Origin: Streptomyces sp. HUAS 15-9
GTDB taxonomy: Bacteria; Actinomycetota; Actinomycetes; Streptomycetales; Streptomycetaceae
Assembly: GCF_025642155.1 (NCBI RefSeq)
Contig: NZ_CP106798.1
Span: 4,464,001 to 4,528,000 of the forward strand
DNA length: 64,000 nucleotides
Direction of reading: 5' to 3'
The notes under the pieces are model-generated. The model saw only the letters and a program-made list of their open reading frames with translations, was not told the origin of the DNA and did not search any database. Numbering within the stretch: the first letter of the stretch is position 1; the number at the start of each line of letters is the position of its first letter. The position numbers were made by a program, and so were the translations under genes. Shown piece by piece: positions 34,969-43,393 of the stretch.

Positions 34969-35396
34969 GCGTCGACCTTCTTTCGCGCTTCGGCAGCGCT
35001 GTCACGCGTGAATCCCATTAATGGTTCTCGCGCTGAATCCAGTGGGGCTGACAAGCTCGCCCCGCATAATGACGTGCCCACGCTACGTACCGCTGTTGTT
35101 GCGGCTGCGCTCATTTCTCTATGCATCACCCGATCGGACATGAGCCTTCACTGAACCGGAGTCTGAGAAGTCCCCTGCGGAAGTGATCCCTGTATGTGCC
35201 GGTCGTGGGGCAGCGCTGGGTGGGGCGATGCACTGCAATGCTCGCCAGCGTCTGCCCCGAACCCTCACCTTGAGTCCGCGCCTCGCCTCGATCGTGTGGG
35301 GATGGGTACGGTCAAGGGCGTGTCTGGCGCGCGTCGGGTTGGTCAGCCTTGGGCGTGCGCTGGTTGATCGCGCGCGACTAGGGAGCTGGTACGGGC

Positions 35397-35744
35397 ATGC
35401 TCAAGCAGTCGGGCGCCGACGCCGTCATCACCAGCGCCAGCGCGGCCGGCCGGCTGCTCGGCCTGTCCGTGCTCAGCCCCGCCGCCGGCATGGTCATGGA
35501 GGATCTGATCCAGCAGGGCAGCGGCCTCGACCTCGTCGAACGCCCGGTGGTCAAGGCCGAGGCGGGCCGGGGCCCCCGGGACACGGACGACCTGGTGGTG
35601 AGCGTCGTACGCGGCCACCGCGTGCTCGGCTACGACGATCCGTCCATCGGCACCCTCCAGTTGACGGACCGTCTGATCACGATCGTCCGGGCGACACCGG
35701 GTGCGCAGGTCACCCCGGACCTGCGGCCGTTGCCACGGGACTGA
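35397..35744 (+). pseudogene. potassium channel, C-terminal RCK fragment
   Basis: 115 residues starting MLKQSGADAVITSASAAGRL and ending DLRPLPRD match the end of the TrkA-N (RCK) domain and the following TrkA-C-like domain (DLVVSVVRGHRVLGYDDPSIGTLQ) of actinobacterial two-helix channels. The ATG is probably fortuitous, created at the junction. Together with 32816-33238 it accounts for one channel gene lacking roughly 110-130 central codons. Confidence 0.82.
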
Positions 35745-35778
35745 GCGGGCCTCACCCGAGGGTCGCCGCGGTGCGGGG

Positions 35779-35784
35779 TAGCGT
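35779..35784 (+). promoter_or_regulatory. leaderless -10 element
   Basis: TAGCGT ends 7 nt before ATG 35792 of the quinone oxidoreductase gene; no ribosome-binding site. Confidence 0.62.
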
Positions 35785-35791
35785 CGCCGTC

Positions 35792-36772
35792 ATGCATGCG
35801 ATCACGATTCCCGAACCTGGTGGGCCCGAGGCGCTGGTGTGGGACGAGGTCCCCGATCCGGTGCCCGGCGAGGGCGAGGTGCTGGTCGAGGTGGCGGCCG
35901 GCGCCGTCAACCGGGCCGACATCCTGCAGCGGCAGGGCTTCTACAACCCGCCTGCCGGCGCGTCCCCCTACCCCGGCCTCGAGTGCTCCGGCAGGATCGC
36001 CGCGCTCGGTCCCGGGGCCTCCGGCTGGGCCGTCGGCGACGAGGTGTGCGCGCTGCTCTCGGGCGGCGGCTATGCCGAGAAGGTCGTCGTCCCGGTCGGG
36101 CAGCTGCTGCCGGTCCCCAAGGGCCTCGACCTCACGCAGGCCGCCGCGCTGCCCGAGGTGGTCTGCACGGTCTGGTCGAACGTCTTCATGGTCGCCCATC
36201 TGCGCCCCGGTGAGACGCTGCTCGTGCACGGCGGCTCCAGCGGCATCGGCACGATGGCCATCCAGCTCGCCAAGGCGGTCGGGGCGAGGGTCGCGGTCAC
36301 GGCCGGTACCAAGGAGAAGCTCGAGCGCTGCGCCGAGCTGGGTGCCGACATCCTGATCAACTACCGGGAGCAGGACTTCGTCGCCGAGATGGAGCGGGCC
36401 ACGGACGGCGCGGGCGCCGACGTCATCCTGGACAACATGGGCGCCAAGTATCTGGACCGCAATGTCCGCGCCCTCGCCGTCAACGGCCGCCTCGCGATCA
36501 TCGGCCTGCAGGGCGGCGCCAAGGGCGAGCTGAACATCGGCGCGCTCCTGAACAAGCGGGCCGCCGTCAGCGCCACCTCGCTGCGCGCCCGCCCGCTCGC
36601 CGAGAAGGCGGCCATCGTCGCGGCCGTGCGCGAGCATGTGTGGCCCCTGATCGACGCCGGTCACATCCGCCCGGTCGTCGACCGCGAGCTGCCGATGTCC
36701 GAGGCCGCCGAGGCCCACCGGGTGGTGGAGGCCAGCGGCCACGTCGGCAAGGTCCTGCTGGTCGCGCCGTAA
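35792..36772 (+). CDS. NAD(P)H:quinone oxidoreductase, PIG3-like
   Basis: A 326-residue zinc-independent medium-chain reductase. The N-terminal GroES-like half has NRADILQRQGFYNPPAGASPYP and LECSGRIAALGPG; the Rossmann half has VHGGSSGIGTMAIQLAKAVGA. These match the PIG3/QOR2 group, which reduces quinones with NADPH. No zinc-ligand cysteines are seen. ATG 35792 is fixed by a leaderless -10. It is unrelated to the disrupted channel gene 47 nt upstream. Confidence 0.92.
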   Translation: MHAITIPEPGGPEALVWDEVPDPVPGEGEVLVEVAAGAVNRADILQRQGFYNPPAGASPYPGLECSGRIAALGPGASGWAVGDEVCALLSGGGYAEKVVVPVGQLLPVPKGLDLTQAAALPEVVCTVWSNVFMVAHLRPGETLLVHGGSSGIGTMAIQLAKAVGARVAVTAGTKEKLERCAELGADILINYREQDFVAEMERATDGAGADVILDNMGAKYLDRNVRALAVNGRLAIIGLQGGAKGELNIGALLNKRAAVSATSLRARPLAEKAAIVAAVREHVWPLIDAGHIRPVVDRELPMSEAAEAHRVVEASGHVGKVLLVAP

Positions 36773-36836
36773 CGCCCGGTGACGTGGTGGAGGCTCATGC
36801 CCGGCCCTGGCCCCGGTGCGGTCGGCCGGGTGGGCC

Positions 36837-37412
36837 TCAGCCCCTGCGTACCCGCAGGGCGACGAACGCCAGGCCCAGCCCCAGCCCGATGAGGACCAGG
36901 CCGCTGCCCAGCGGCAGGATCTGCAGGACGGGCTCGGCGGTGGACTCACCCCCGTGGGCGCCGGTCTGCCCCGCGGGGGGCGCCGGGGGTGCGGAGGGGA
37001 CCAGCCCGGCCTCCTGGGGCGATGCGGAGGACGCCGTGCTCGGGGTCGCGAGGGCGCTGGCGTCACCGTCCTCGCCGGGATCGTCCGCTTCCTCCTGGGA
37101 CTCGGTCTCGTCGCCCTCGACCTCCGCGTCGGGCTCCTGAGGCCGCCCCGGCCGCTCGCGCCCCTCACCGGCCCGGCTCCCGGCCCGGGACGGCTCGGGC
37201 GAGGCCATGGCCGAAGCGGAGGCGGAGCCGGAGGCGGTGGGGCCGGAGCCGGCGGCCGAGGCGGACGCGGACCCGGAGGCGGCGGTGGCGGGGGAGCCCG
37301 GGGGTGAGGCCTCGGCGCCGTACGAGGGCATGGCGCCGCACGGAACGGCCACCGCACCGAGGACGAACGGCAGCCCCGCAGCGCGGAGCGTGAAACGCAG
37401 CCATGGAGTCAC
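36837..37412 (-). CDS. surface-anchored Ala/Ser/Pro-rich low-complexity protein
   Basis: A 191-residue protein with an N-terminal signal peptide (VTPWLRFTLRAAGLPFVLGA), a long acidic Ser/Ala/Pro/Glu stalk and a C-terminal hydrophobic helix ending in Arg-rich RVRRG. The LPLGSG just before that helix, with the hydrophobic stretch and basic tail, imitates a sorting signal but lacks the expected Thr, so it may be only a membrane anchor. GTG 37412 is chosen because GGAGG lies 8 nt upstream. Function unknown. Confidence 0.75.
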   Translation of the reverse strand: MTPWLRFTLRAAGLPFVLGAVAVPCGAMPSYGAEASPPGSPATAASGSASASAAGSGPTASGSASASAMASPEPSRAGSRAGEGRERPGRPQEPDAEVEGDETESQEEADDPGEDGDASALATPSTASSASPQEAGLVPSAPPAPPAGQTGAHGGESTAEPVLQILPLGSGLVLIGLGLGLAFVALRVRRG

Positions 37413-37575
37413 AGCGGTGACCTCCTGGAACCCAGTCGCCAAGATCGACAGAAATAAGCCTCACATTTACGAAGCATCCCGGCATTCCGGGTTCCGCCGA
37501 CGGGTCTAAACGGTGGATCAGGCCCCACGGGGGGCACCTCGGTGGTGAGGTGTACGCGTGCGAGAGAATGGCGGC

Positions 37576-38112
37576 ATGGAGATGCCGAGGAACGAAAGGT
37601 CGCCGGAGAATCCCCAGATCCTGGTCCTGGGCCAGGACGGGCTGGCGCTCGGTGGCACAGGAGACCAGGACTCCCGCGAGACGCCGGTGACGGATCAGGT
37701 GGAGCAGCCCGCCAAGGTCATGCGGATCGGCAGCATGATCAAGCAGCTGCTGGAGGAGGTGCGCGCCGCTCCCCTGGACGAGGCGAGCCGGGCCCGGCTC
37801 AAGGAGATCCACCGCAGCTCGGTGAAGGAGCTGGAGGACGGGCTCGCCCCGGAACTCGTGGAGGAGCTGGAGCGGATCTCGCTGCCGTTCATGGACGATG
37901 TGACGCCGAGCGACGCCGAGCTGCGCATCGCGCAGGCTCAGCTGGTCGGCTGGCTGGAGGGGCTCTTCCACGGGATCCAGACGACGCTGTTCGCCCAGCA
38001 GATGGCCGCCAGGGCCCAGCTGGAGCAGATGCGCCGCGCCCTCCCGCCGGGCGCGAGCCACGACGGCGACGACCCCCGCGCGGGCGGCCGTACGGGCGGC
38101 CCGTACCTGTAA
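37576..38112 (+). CDS. bpa: bacterial proteasome activator Bpa
   Basis: A 178-residue DUF2587 protein that forms a ring stimulating ATP-independent proteolysis by the 20S proteasome. Recognised from KVMRIGSMIKQLLEEVRAAPLDE, SVKELEDGLAPELVEELERI and QAQLVGWLEGLFHGIQTTLFAQQ. The extreme C-terminus GPYL is the HbYX-type motif that docks on the proteasome. ATG 37576 is preferred; a GTG at 37558 would add six residues. It is transcribed towards a strong bidirectional terminator. Confidence 0.93.
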   Translation: MEMPRNERSPENPQILVLGQDGLALGGTGDQDSRETPVTDQVEQPAKVMRIGSMIKQLLEEVRAAPLDEASRARLKEIHRSSVKELEDGLAPELVEELERISLPFMDDVTPSDAELRIAQAQLVGWLEGLFHGIQTTLFAQQMAARAQLEQMRRALPPGASHDGDDPRAGGRTGGPYL

Positions 38113-38169
38113 GCCCGTACCCCCCCTGCAGCCCCTGCCCGCGAGGGCCCGGCAACCAGCCCGTACACA

Positions 38170-38200
38170 AGAGGGCCCGGCAAAGAATGCCGGGCCCTCT
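38170..38200. terminator. bidirectional terminator between bpa and kinase gene
   Basis: Perfect 13-bp stem (AGAGGGCCCGGCA with its complement) and 5-nt loop between convergent genes. Confidence 0.88.
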
Positions 38201-38226
38201 CTCCTGTGCTCATCGAGCTCATGCGC

Positions 38227-39867
38227 TCAGCCCGTCGGCGGGTTGCCCGTGGAGACGTAGACCTGGATCTCGACGTTCTTCGGGCCGACGTCCGAGTCGG
38301 GGGCGGGGAGCTGGTTGATGACCGTGCCCTCGCCGTATGTGTTCTCGTCGACCGGCACCGTCTTCACGGTCCAGCCCGCGGCCTGTGCGCAGGCCTTGAC
38401 CGACTTGATGTACTTGAAGCGGAAGTCGGGGAGCTGGATCTTCTTGGGGTCGTTGTACGACTCCTGCGGCTCCGTGCACTCGGTGGTCTCGATCGTCCGC
38501 GATGTGTCCGGCCCGCGGTAGCCCGCCGCGTGGGACGCCGAGGAGGACGCGCTCGCGCTGCTGCGGCCGCCCCCGCCCCCGGTGTTGTCGTCGCTGCCGT
38601 TGTTCAGGACCAGCGCCACGATCAGGCCGACGACCGCGACCAGGGACACCGCGATCGAGCCGATGATCACCGGCTTGTTGCCCTTGGAGCCGCCGGAGGA
38701 CTGGACCGAGGTCTGGGGCGAGATGGTGTAGGGCGGCGGGGTCGACGGGGCCTGCTGCCCGTACCCGACCGGGGCAGGCGTCTGGTAGCCGCCCTGCTGC
38801 GGGTAGCCGTAGGCCGGGGAGGGCGTCGGGGCGCCGTACGGGTTCGGGGCCGGGGCCGGCTGGTACGGCGTCTGTACGGGACCGGTGGGCGCCGGGGTCG
38901 CCTGGTCGACCGGCGGGAACACCGCGGAGCCGACGCCGGCGCCGCTCTGTGCGGGCGTGCCCGGCACGATGCTCGGCGGGGTCGCCTGGACGGAGGCGGC
39001 GACGCGCAGGCACTCGCCGCGCATGGACTCGGCGGACGGGAAACGCTCGTTGGGGTTCTTCTTCAGCGCGCGGGCGACCAGTGCGTCCACGGCCGGCGGC
39101 AGCGCGCGGTTGATCGACGAAGGAGCCACCGGCTCCTCCTGCACATGCGCGTAGGCGATGGCCAACGGGGAGTCCGCGTCGAACGGCAGTCGCCCGGTGA
39201 CCAGCTGGAACAGCATGATGCCGACCGAGTAGAGGTCGGAGCGGGCGTCCACGCCCCGGCCGAGGGCCTGCTCGGGCGAGAGGTACTGCGGGGTGCCGAC
39301 GACCATGCCGGTCTGCGTCATGGAGGTGACACCGGACTGCATGGCGCGGGCGATGCCGAAGTCCATCACCTTGACGACGCCGCGCTTGGTCATCATCACG
39401 TTGCCGGGCTTGATGTCGCGGTGGACCAGCCCCATCTCGTGGCTGATCTCCAGCGCCGCCAGCACGTCGGCGGTGATCTTCAGCGCCTTGTCGACGGGCA
39501 TGGCGCCCTGCCGGTGGACGTCCTCGTCGAGGACCGAGCCCAGCGGGCGGCCCTCGATGTACTCCATGACGATGTACGGAGTGGTCATCCCGTCCAGGTC
39601 GTCCTCGCCGGTGTCGAAGACGGAGACGATATTGGTGTGCGTGAGCTTCGCCACGGCCTGGGCCTCGCGGCGGAACCGCTCGCGGAAGGCCTGTTCACGG
39701 CCCAGCTCGGTGTGGAGTGTCTTGATCGCGACCTGGCGGTCGAGCACCGCGTCGTACGCCAGGTGCACCGAGGCCATGCCGCCCTCGCCGAGCAAGTCGC
39801 GCAGCTGGTAGCGGCCGCCGGCGAGCGCCCGCCCCGCATACCGGCCGTGTGCGCCGTCCTGGCTCAT
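38227..39867 (-). CDS. transmembrane Ser/Thr protein kinase with PASTA-like tail
   Basis: A 546-residue kinase. Catalytic domain at about residues 20-280 with Lys49 (VAIK), HRD Asp151, DFG Asp169. A Pro/Gln/Tyr/Gly-rich linker of about 130 residues, a membrane helix (VIIGSIAVSLVAVVGLIVALVL) and a Gly/Ser segment follow. The extracellular end contains one recognisable PASTA-like unit (ACAQAAGWTVKTVPVDE, GTVINQLPAPDSDV). ATG 39867 is preferred over ATG 39936 because AGGG lies at proper distance. It diverges from another kinase gene; the 344-nt gap holds a perfect 16-bp palindrome. Confidence 0.9.
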   Translation of the reverse strand: MSQDGAHGRYAGRALAGGRYQLRDLLGEGGMASVHLAYDAVLDRQVAIKTLHTELGREQAFRERFRREAQAVAKLTHTNIVSVFDTGEDDLDGMTTPYIVMEYIEGRPLGSVLDEDVHRQGAMPVDKALKITADVLAALEISHEMGLVHRDIKPGNVMMTKRGVVKVMDFGIARAMQSGVTSMTQTGMVVGTPQYLSPEQALGRGVDARSDLYSVGIMLFQLVTGRLPFDADSPLAIAYAHVQEEPVAPSSINRALPPAVDALVARALKKNPNERFPSAESMRGECLRVAASVQATPPSIVPGTPAQSGAGVGSAVFPPVDQATPAPTGPVQTPYQPAPAPNPYGAPTPSPAYGYPQQGGYQTPAPVGYGQQAPSTPPPYTISPQTSVQSSGGSKGNKPVIIGSIAVSLVAVVGLIVALVLNNGSDDNTGGGGGRSSASASSSASHAAGYRGPDTSRTIETTECTEPQESYNDPKKIQLPDFRFKYIKSVKACAQAAGWTVKTVPVDENTYGEGTVINQLPAPDSDVGPKNVEIQVYVSTGNPPTG

Positions 39868-40081
39868 CTTTACCCTGTCCCCCACTAGGCTCTCAGGCGC
39901 CGTCGTTGGCCGGTTGTCGTTGATCGAAAGTGTCATTCCCGGCCAAGTCTGCCCCAGGGCACCGACACGTCAAGCGCGGTGCCCGTTCCGTGACCGTACG
40001 CGAAAGAAGCGTCGCGGAAGCGTTACAGCGGCTGTACGCCCAGTACACAGAATTTGCACGACAGCGCGTGCTACGGGTTTG

Positions 40082-40097
40082 ATGACCGGCCGGTCAT
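40082..40097. promoter_or_regulatory. perfect 16-bp palindrome between divergent kinase genes
   Basis: ATGACCGGCCGGTCAT, 115 nt before the plus-strand kinase. The remainder of 39868-40211 has no gene. Confidence 0.5.
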
Positions 40098-40211
40098 GGG
40101 CCGGTCCCTGTACCCAACGCGGACCGGCGGCTTGCGCGGAGGCTGTAGCGTGGCCGACGGAGACCGTAACAACACCGCGCGCACCGCGGGCAGAAACGAC
40201 GGCGAGGACTG

Positions 40212-41765
40212 ATGGCACAGACGCAGCGCGCCCAGGGCCCGTCCGACCCCGAGGCGTCCGGCGGCGGCATGTCAGACGCGCCGGAGATGTGGGGCAACGG
40301 AGGGCTCGTCGGCGACGGCCGGTACCGGCTGACCCATCGGCTCGGCCGGGGCGGCATGGCCGAGGTGTTCGCGGCCGAGGACGTGCGCCTCGGGCGCACG
40401 GTCGCGGTCAAGCTGCTGCGCGCCGACCTCGCCGAGGATCCGACCTCCAAGGCCCGCTTCACGCGTGAGGCCCAGTCGGTGGCCGGCCTCAACCACCACG
40501 CGATCGTCGCCGTGTACGACTCCGGCGAGGACTTCGTGGGCGGCCAGTCGGTGCCGTACATCGTGATGGAGCTGGTCGAGGGCCGCACCATCCGCGATCT
40601 GCTGATCAACGCCGAGGCGCCGGGCCCCGAGCAGGCCCTGATCATCGTCTCCGGCGTCCTGGAGGCGCTGGCCTACTCGCACCAGCACGGCATCGTGCAC
40701 CGTGACATCAAGCCCGCCAACGTCATCATCACCACCAACGGTGCCGTCAAGGTCATGGACTTCGGCATCGCCCGCGCGCTGCACGGCGCGTCCACGACGA
40801 TGACGCAGACCGGCATGGTCATGGGCACGCCCCAGTACCTGTCGCCGGAGCAGGCGCTCGGCAAGGCCGTCGACCACCGCTCCGACCTGTACGCGGTGGG
40901 CTGCCTGCTGTACGAACTGCTCGCGCTGCGGCCCCCGTTCACGGGCGAGACGCCGCTGTCGGTGGTCTACCAGCACGTCCAGGACATCCCCACGCCTCCG
41001 TCCGAGGCCTCCGCGTCCGTTCCGCCGGAGCTCGACGGCCTGGTCATGCGCTCGCTCGCCAAGGAGCCGGACGACCGCTTCCAGACGGCCGAGGAGATGC
41101 GCGGCCTGGTCCAGTACGGCCTTCAGATGCTGTACGACCAGGGCGGCCACACCGGCACCTGGAACACCGGGCCGGTGACGATGCACGAGGGCCGGCACAC
41201 CCCGGCCGGAGGCTTCGCCGGCACGACCGCCATGCCGCACCCGGCGCACGCCTCAGGCACCACCCAGATCCCGCAGCCGATCCTGCCCGCCGGGTACGGC
41301 AGCGGCGACGACGGCGGCTTCGAGGGGTACGGCAACAAGGGCAGCGGCCGCGGCAAGCTGTGGATCCTCGCCGTCCTCGCGGTGATCGCCATCGCGGCGG
41401 GGGTGGCGCTGGCGCTGAAGAACACCGGCGACAGCACCGGTGGCGGCGGCACCACGCAGTCGCCCACCACCTCGCAGACCTCGAAGCACGAGAAGGCCAC
41501 CCAGAGCCCGACCGACGAGGCGACGGACGAGCCCACGGACGAGTCCACGGACGACACCACGGACCCGGGCACCGGTTCCGACTACACGCCCTCGTACACC
41601 CCGTCGTACACCCCGTCCGAGACCCCGAGCAGCGCACCGACCGACGAGCCGACGGAGCCGACGCCCACGGACGAGCCGACGGAGCCGGGGACCCCGTCGC
41701 AGCCGCAGTCCTCGGACCCGGCGACGGGCCCGACGGGCGACCCGGCCGGCACGGGCGGGCTCTGA
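40212..41765 (+). CDS. transmembrane Ser/Thr protein kinase with Thr/Pro-rich ectodomain
   Basis: A 517-residue kinase: catalytic Lys67, HRD Asp165, DFG Asp183, Thr-rich activation loop (TTMTQTGMVMGTPQYLSPEQ), membrane helix at about 382-403. The extracellular tail is low-complexity, with TPSY and TDEPTEP repeats instead of PASTA domains. The tail is rich in Thr/Ser/Pro and may be O-mannosylated, an inference. ATG 40212 with GAGGA just upstream. With its divergent neighbour it forms a kinase pair separate from the pknB cluster. Confidence 0.92.
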   Translation: MAQTQRAQGPSDPEASGGGMSDAPEMWGNGGLVGDGRYRLTHRLGRGGMAEVFAAEDVRLGRTVAVKLLRADLAEDPTSKARFTREAQSVAGLNHHAIVAVYDSGEDFVGGQSVPYIVMELVEGRTIRDLLINAEAPGPEQALIIVSGVLEALAYSHQHGIVHRDIKPANVIITTNGAVKVMDFGIARALHGASTTMTQTGMVMGTPQYLSPEQALGKAVDHRSDLYAVGCLLYELLALRPPFTGETPLSVVYQHVQDIPTPPSEASASVPPELDGLVMRSLAKEPDDRFQTAEEMRGLVQYGLQMLYDQGGHTGTWNTGPVTMHEGRHTPAGGFAGTTAMPHPAHASGTTQIPQPILPAGYGSGDDGGFEGYGNKGSGRGKLWILAVLAVIAIAAGVALALKNTGDSTGGGGTTQSPTTSQTSKHEKATQSPTDEATDEPTDESTDDTTDPGTGSDYTPSYTPSYTPSETPSSAPTDEPTEPTPTDEPTEPGTPSQPQSSDPATGPTGDPAGTGGL

Positions 41766-41808
41766 AGGGCACCGGCTGAGACGCCCGCCCCCTGAGACGA
41801 CCGTCTCG

Positions 41809-41843
41809 CGCGCGTGAGAGCCCATCGATGCCTCATGCGCGCG
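41809..41843. terminator. probable bidirectional terminator
   Basis: CGCGCGTGAG (41809-41818) can pair with CTCA..CGCGCG (41832-41843) across a 13-nt loop with a 2-nt bulge, between convergent genes. Confidence 0.5.
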
Positions 41844-41857
41844 TGCTGCTCGCGGGC

Positions 41858-42901
41858 TCATTCCACGAACGCGTCGCACACGGCGTCGTACTCCCGCGTC
41901 CACCACACCGCGAGCGCCGACGCGGCCGGGAACTGGGGGTCCGCGCGGGTGTCGCCGCGCTCGTAGTGCCAGCGCAGCATCCAGAAGTCGTTGAGCCGCT
42001 CCCACCACACGCGGTGCACGGCCGCCGCCAGCTCCGACGGCGTGGCTCCGGCGGCGCGCCGGTACGCGCGCGCGTACTCCCGCACCTTCGGCAGGTCGAG
42101 CGCGCCGGCGGGCCGTACGAAGAAGATCGCGGCGGCCCGTACGGCCTCCTCCGCGCGGGGCTGCACACCGAGCCGGTCCCAGTCGACGATCGCGGCGGGC
42201 GCGTCACCCTTGTAGAGCAGGTTGAAGGGGTGGAAGTCGCCGTGCACCCAGCCCACCGGGCCGCCGCGCGGGGGGCGCCGGTCCGCGTGCTGTTCGAGGA
42301 GCGCGCGGCGTTCGAGCAGCCGGTGCCGGGCCAGTTCGTCGAAGGCGTCGGCCGGGCGGTGCCGGCTCACGTGGGCGAGCAGTTCGTCGATGAGGGCGAA
42401 GGTGTCGGCGGGGTCGGCGCTCTTCACGGGGTGCGGACCGGTGGCCGGGCGCGTGCGCCCCTTCGGCGGCATGACCCGCTCCAGAGCGGCGTGCACGGCT
42501 CCCAACAGCGCCCCGAGCCGCACGCACTGCCCGGGCGTGAGCTGGCCGCCGTGGCGGTGCCTGCCGTCGATCCAGGGGTGCAGGGCGTAGGCGTGGCCGC
42601 CGACGACGGCGACGGTGCGCCCGTCACGGCCGGGCAGCGGCGGGGCGACGGGGACGCCCAGGTCGGCCAGGCGCTGGGTGGCGCGGTGCCGGCGCTCGAT
42701 GGCGGCCGGATCGGCGGTGTCGGGGTCGAAGTGGTGCTTGAGGAAGTAGCGGCCGCGGGTGGTGCACAGCCGGTAGCCACGGTTGAGCAGCCCCTGCTCG
42801 ACGGGCTCGCAGGCGAGGGCGGAACCGGCGGCGTACAGACGGAGCAGGGCGCCCAGAGGGGGCGCGAGGGGTACTGGGGGTGGTACACATGAGCGCGGCA
42901 C
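41858..42901 (-). CDS. aminoglycoside phosphotransferase-fold protein
   Basis: A 347-residue protein of the APH/choline-kinase fold. The catalytic loop is VHGDFHPFNLLY and the metal-binding loop AIVDWDRLG; an N-lobe lysine lies in YFLKHHF. It probably phosphorylates a small molecule; the family is broad and resistance is not implied. GTG 42901 follows a TAACAT -10 at 7 nt, so leaderless expression is expected. Confidence 0.85.
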   Translation of the reverse strand: MPRSCVPPPVPLAPPLGALLRLYAAGSALACEPVEQGLLNRGYRLCTTRGRYFLKHHFDPDTADPAAIERRHRATQRLADLGVPVAPPLPGRDGRTVAVVGGHAYALHPWIDGRHRHGGQLTPGQCVRLGALLGAVHAALERVMPPKGRTRPATGPHPVKSADPADTFALIDELLAHVSRHRPADAFDELARHRLLERRALLEQHADRRPPRGGPVGWVHGDFHPFNLLYKGDAPAAIVDWDRLGVQPRAEEAVRAAAIFFVRPAGALDLPKVREYARAYRRAAGATPSELAAAVHRVWWERLNDFWMLRWHYERGDTRADPQFPAASALAVWWTREYDAVCDAFVE

Positions 42902-42908
42902 GCGCCAG

Positions 42909-42914
42909 ATGTTA
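42909..42914 (-). promoter_or_regulatory. leaderless -10 element
   Basis: TAACAT on the minus strand ends 7 nt before GTG 42901. Confidence 0.55.
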
Positions 42915-43009
42915 GGGCACCCGCGCGGCCGGTGAGCTGGGGCTTGTCACAGGTAGTCGCTTTCGTTCACGGTCAGTGCTCGAAGCGACGTCGACTCTGC
43001 CGTTTGCGT

Positions 43010-43035
43010 GAAATAAGCCCATACAGCCTTATTTC
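43010..43035. other. AT-rich hairpin
   Basis: GAAATAAG (43010-43017) and CTTATTTC (43028-43035) form a perfect 8-bp stem with a 10-nt loop in the 492-nt gap before the second E1 alpha gene; unusual in composition for this genome. Confidence 0.4.
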
Positions 43036-43155
43036 TGTGCCAGGTCGCTTTCGGACGTCAACTCTTCCCGTGGCCGGGGTGTGCGGGATAACGTGCCGTT
43101 GCTCCGGCCTCCTGCAAGGCTGTGACCAGCGACCTTCCCGTCCGTGCCGAATTTA

Positions 43156-43169
43156 CTTGGAAATCCAAG
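43156..43169. promoter_or_regulatory. perfect 14-bp palindrome before second E1-E2 operon
   Basis: CTTGGAAATCCAAG, 225 nt before the E1 alpha start. Candidate operator; the regulator is unknown. No gene is seen in 42902-43393. Confidence 0.5.
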
Positions 43170-43315
43170 CAAAATCGCAGGTCAGGAGGGGTTTCACAGA
43201 AATGTGAAGCACTGGGTAACGTGACGTTTGCAGGGCGCTCGCCGGGGCACCTGTCACGCCTGTTCCCGGCCGAGCGGCACCCACCCCGTGCACGGGTTTC
43301 GGAACAGGTGAGCCG

Positions 43316-43351
43316 CTCCCCCGAGCTCAAAAGGGCAAGGGGGACCCCCAG
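43316..43351. repeat. dispersed CTCCCCC...GGGGGACCC repeat, copy A
   Basis: CTCCCCC (43316-43322), a short spacer and GGGGGACCCCCAG form a hairpin-capable unit also seen at 48819 and 52383. A repeat of this kind is widespread in Streptomyces intergenic DNA by my recollection. Confidence 0.6.
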
Positions 43352-43393
43352 CTCACCGGCAACCCCGGGGGCCGGATCGACGGAGGAGCACAC

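Larger units (their letters stand above)
33239..35396. other. ~2.2 kb inserted/replaced segment inside channel gene
   Basis: The segment separates the two halves of one channel gene and holds a single minus-strand secreted-protein gene. GC is visibly lower and codon use less biased than in the flanks. No transposase, terminal inverted repeat or target duplication is recognised. The part of the channel between the fragments (the RCK core) is missing, so this is a replacement rather than a clean insertion. 33302-33483 holds only a terminator hairpin; 34969-35396 shows no gene. Confidence 0.75.

Noticed and set aside
34265..35005. Second minus-strand frame overlapping the secreted protein
   Set aside because: Highly charged with no signal peptide; the other frame has a clear export signal and ordinary composition.
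33239..35396. An insertion sequence or integron-like unit
   Set aside because: No transposase or integrase, no terminal inverted repeats and no target duplication could be found at the junctions; called only an inserted/replaced segment.
40094..40645. A minus-strand gene between the two kinases
   Set aside because: It overlaps the conserved kinase domain of the plus-strand gene and lacks motifs; shadow frame.
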